A DNA stretch of 9,495 nucleotides, taken from the NCBI GenBank assembly GCA_003454835.1, contig DMTA01000211.1:581-10075 (forward strand), read 5' to 3'. The stretch comes from Achromobacter sp. (GTDB taxonomy: Bacteria; Pseudomonadota; Gammaproteobacteria; Burkholderiales; Burkholderiaceae_B). Below, in pieces: positions 8,863-9,495 of the stretch (positions are counted from its first letter, which is position 1; each line of letters begins with the position of its first letter). The translations under genes and the position numbers were made by a program. The notes below the pieces were generated by a model, which saw nothing but the letters and a program-made list of their open reading frames with translations, did no database searches and was not told where the DNA came from.

Positions 8863-9495
8863 ATGCGAGACGTGCTGGATTGCGGGGTGCTGCTGGCGCC
8901 CGGTCATGAATCGACGATGGGCGCCTGGATCGCCGGCCATCAGGCCAAGGTGACGCGTGTGCGGCTGCACCCGGTGTCCCTGGGGCCGCCGGCTCTTGGC
9001 GCGGCGCCATCGGCTCTTGGCGCGGCGCCGCCAGACTCGCTTGCTCAGCAGGCGGTGTCGCTGCGACGCTATGACGCTTGCATCCTGCCCGTTGCGCCAT
9101 GTTCGCTCGCCTGGGCCCGCATCGCCTTGCAGCAGGCGCGCAGCGCGCTCACGACGCCCATTCTGCTGCTCATTCACGACGTCAAGGCGCCGGCCATTCT
9201 GGATCTGCTCAGCCTGGGTGCAGCAGATTTCATCTCGCAGCCGGTGTGCGTTGAAAGCTTGCGCGTACGGCTGGTTCGCCTGGCTCGCCGCGGCGCGGTG
9301 CAGGGCGCCCGGGTGGCGGGCAGCGTCCATGAGCACCCGGTCAACTATCTGGGTGAGCCTGCGGAGGCGCACTGCGCCGAGCACGCGGCACATCGGCCCC
9401 AGGCATCGCGCCCCGTTCGCCCCAAAGTGCCCGCCGAGATCATCGAGCACGCCATGAGCAGCTTGCGGCACCAATACCGGCACGGCGCACCGGAC
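8863..9495 (+). CDS. Receiver-like (pseudo-receiver) protein, 5' part only
   Basis: The frame is open from ATG 8863 to the right edge (211 residues, no stop), with GAGG (8854-8857) 5 nt before the start and strongly GC-rich third positions. The fold looks like a response-regulator receiver: YDACILPV (70-77) fits strand 3, TPILLLIHDVKAPAILDLLSLGAADFISQPV (98-128) fits strand 4 through strand 5, and ESLRVRLVRLARR (131-143) fits the last helix. The phosphorylation residues are missing. The acidic pair of strand 1 is absent (LLAPGHE), the strand-3 Asp is replaced near P76, and the Lys of the KPF motif is Q126. Phosphorylation is therefore unlikely. Residues ~43-56 hold a 7-residue duplication (PALGAAP/SALGAAP). 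From ~145 the chain is polar and linker-like, then PAEIIEHAMSSLRHQYRHG, possibly leading to an output domain beyond the window. A regulator is likely; the target is unknown. Confidence 0.6.
   Translation, partial: MRDVLDCGVLLAPGHESTMGAWIAGHQAKVTRVRLHPVSLGPPALGAAPSALGAAPPDSLAQQAVSLRRYDACILPVAPCSLAWARIALQQARSALTTPILLLIHDVKAPAILDLLSLGAADFISQPVCVESLRVRLVRLARRGAVQGARVAGSVHEHPVNYLGEPAEAHCAEHAAHRPQASRPVRPKVPAEIIEHAMSSLRHQYRHGAPD
8990..9029 (+). repeat. 21-bp in-frame duplication in the receiver-like gene
   Basis: The same 19-bp sequence (CGGCTCTTGGCGCGGCGCC) occurs at 8990-9008 and 9011-9029, a period of exactly 21 bp. It encodes ALGAAP twice. The copies are identical at DNA level, suggesting a recent duplication. 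Confidence 0.85.

Noticed and set aside
8957..9457. Plus-strand ORF of 166 codons
   Set aside because: Its product is Arg/Ser/Cys-rich with no fold. The neighbouring frame from 8863 has a ribosome binding site, GC-rich third positions and receiver-like strands, so this one is a shadow.
8677..9483. Minus-strand ORF (268 codons) running from the receiver-like gene into the repeat array
   Set aside because: Its C-terminal part reads through repeat DNA and its composition mirrors the plus-strand gene. No family motif is seen.

Overview
The window carries a complete bacterial F1Fo-ATP synthase operon on the + strand in the order atpI-atpB-atpE-atpF-atpH-atpA-atpG-atpD-atpC, with part of an unrelated gene at each end. 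High GC, a strong GGC/CTG/CGC codon bias and the subunit sequences (proteobacterial atp order, 80-residue c subunit with an Asp carboxylate, 301-residue gamma) point to a betaproteobacterium of the Burkholderiales, most likely an Alcaligenaceae such as Bordetella or Achromobacter. The family-level placement is an inference from recall, not from a search.

Layout. 1-593: 3' part of a DUF1254/DUF1214-family gene, ending in a hairpin plus an intrinsic terminator (604-676). 677-903: promoter and leader of the atp operon, with a plausible sigma70 promoter at 788-817. 904-8430: nine atp genes. Spacers are short in atpF-atpH-atpA and atpD-atpC (9-28 nt) but long at atpB-atpE (118), atpE-atpF (144) and atpA-atpG (98), and each of these long spacers holds strong potential RNA hairpins. 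8469-8493: a textbook intrinsic terminator. 8545-8731: a 55-bp tandem repeat built on the dyad GGTGTCTGACACC and closed by an inverted copy. 8863 to the end: the 5' part of a gene for a receiver-like protein that lacks the phosphorylation residues.

How it works together. AtpB (a), AtpE (c ring) and AtpF (b) form the membrane Fo motor. AtpA, AtpD, AtpG, AtpH and AtpC form F1 and its stalks. AtpI is an accessory membrane protein. All catalytic residues checked are present: a-R220, c-D59, and the alpha and beta P-loops and Walker B aspartates. The enzyme should therefore be a functional, proton-coupled synthase.

The coding part is conventional. The points worth a second look are non-coding or peripheral: the hairpins flanking atpE and the U-rich atpE leader, the mutually exclusive hairpins between atpA and atpG, the repeat array after the operon, the repetitive N-terminus of AtpI, and the degenerate receiver protein. 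I see no clear new multi-gene system here.
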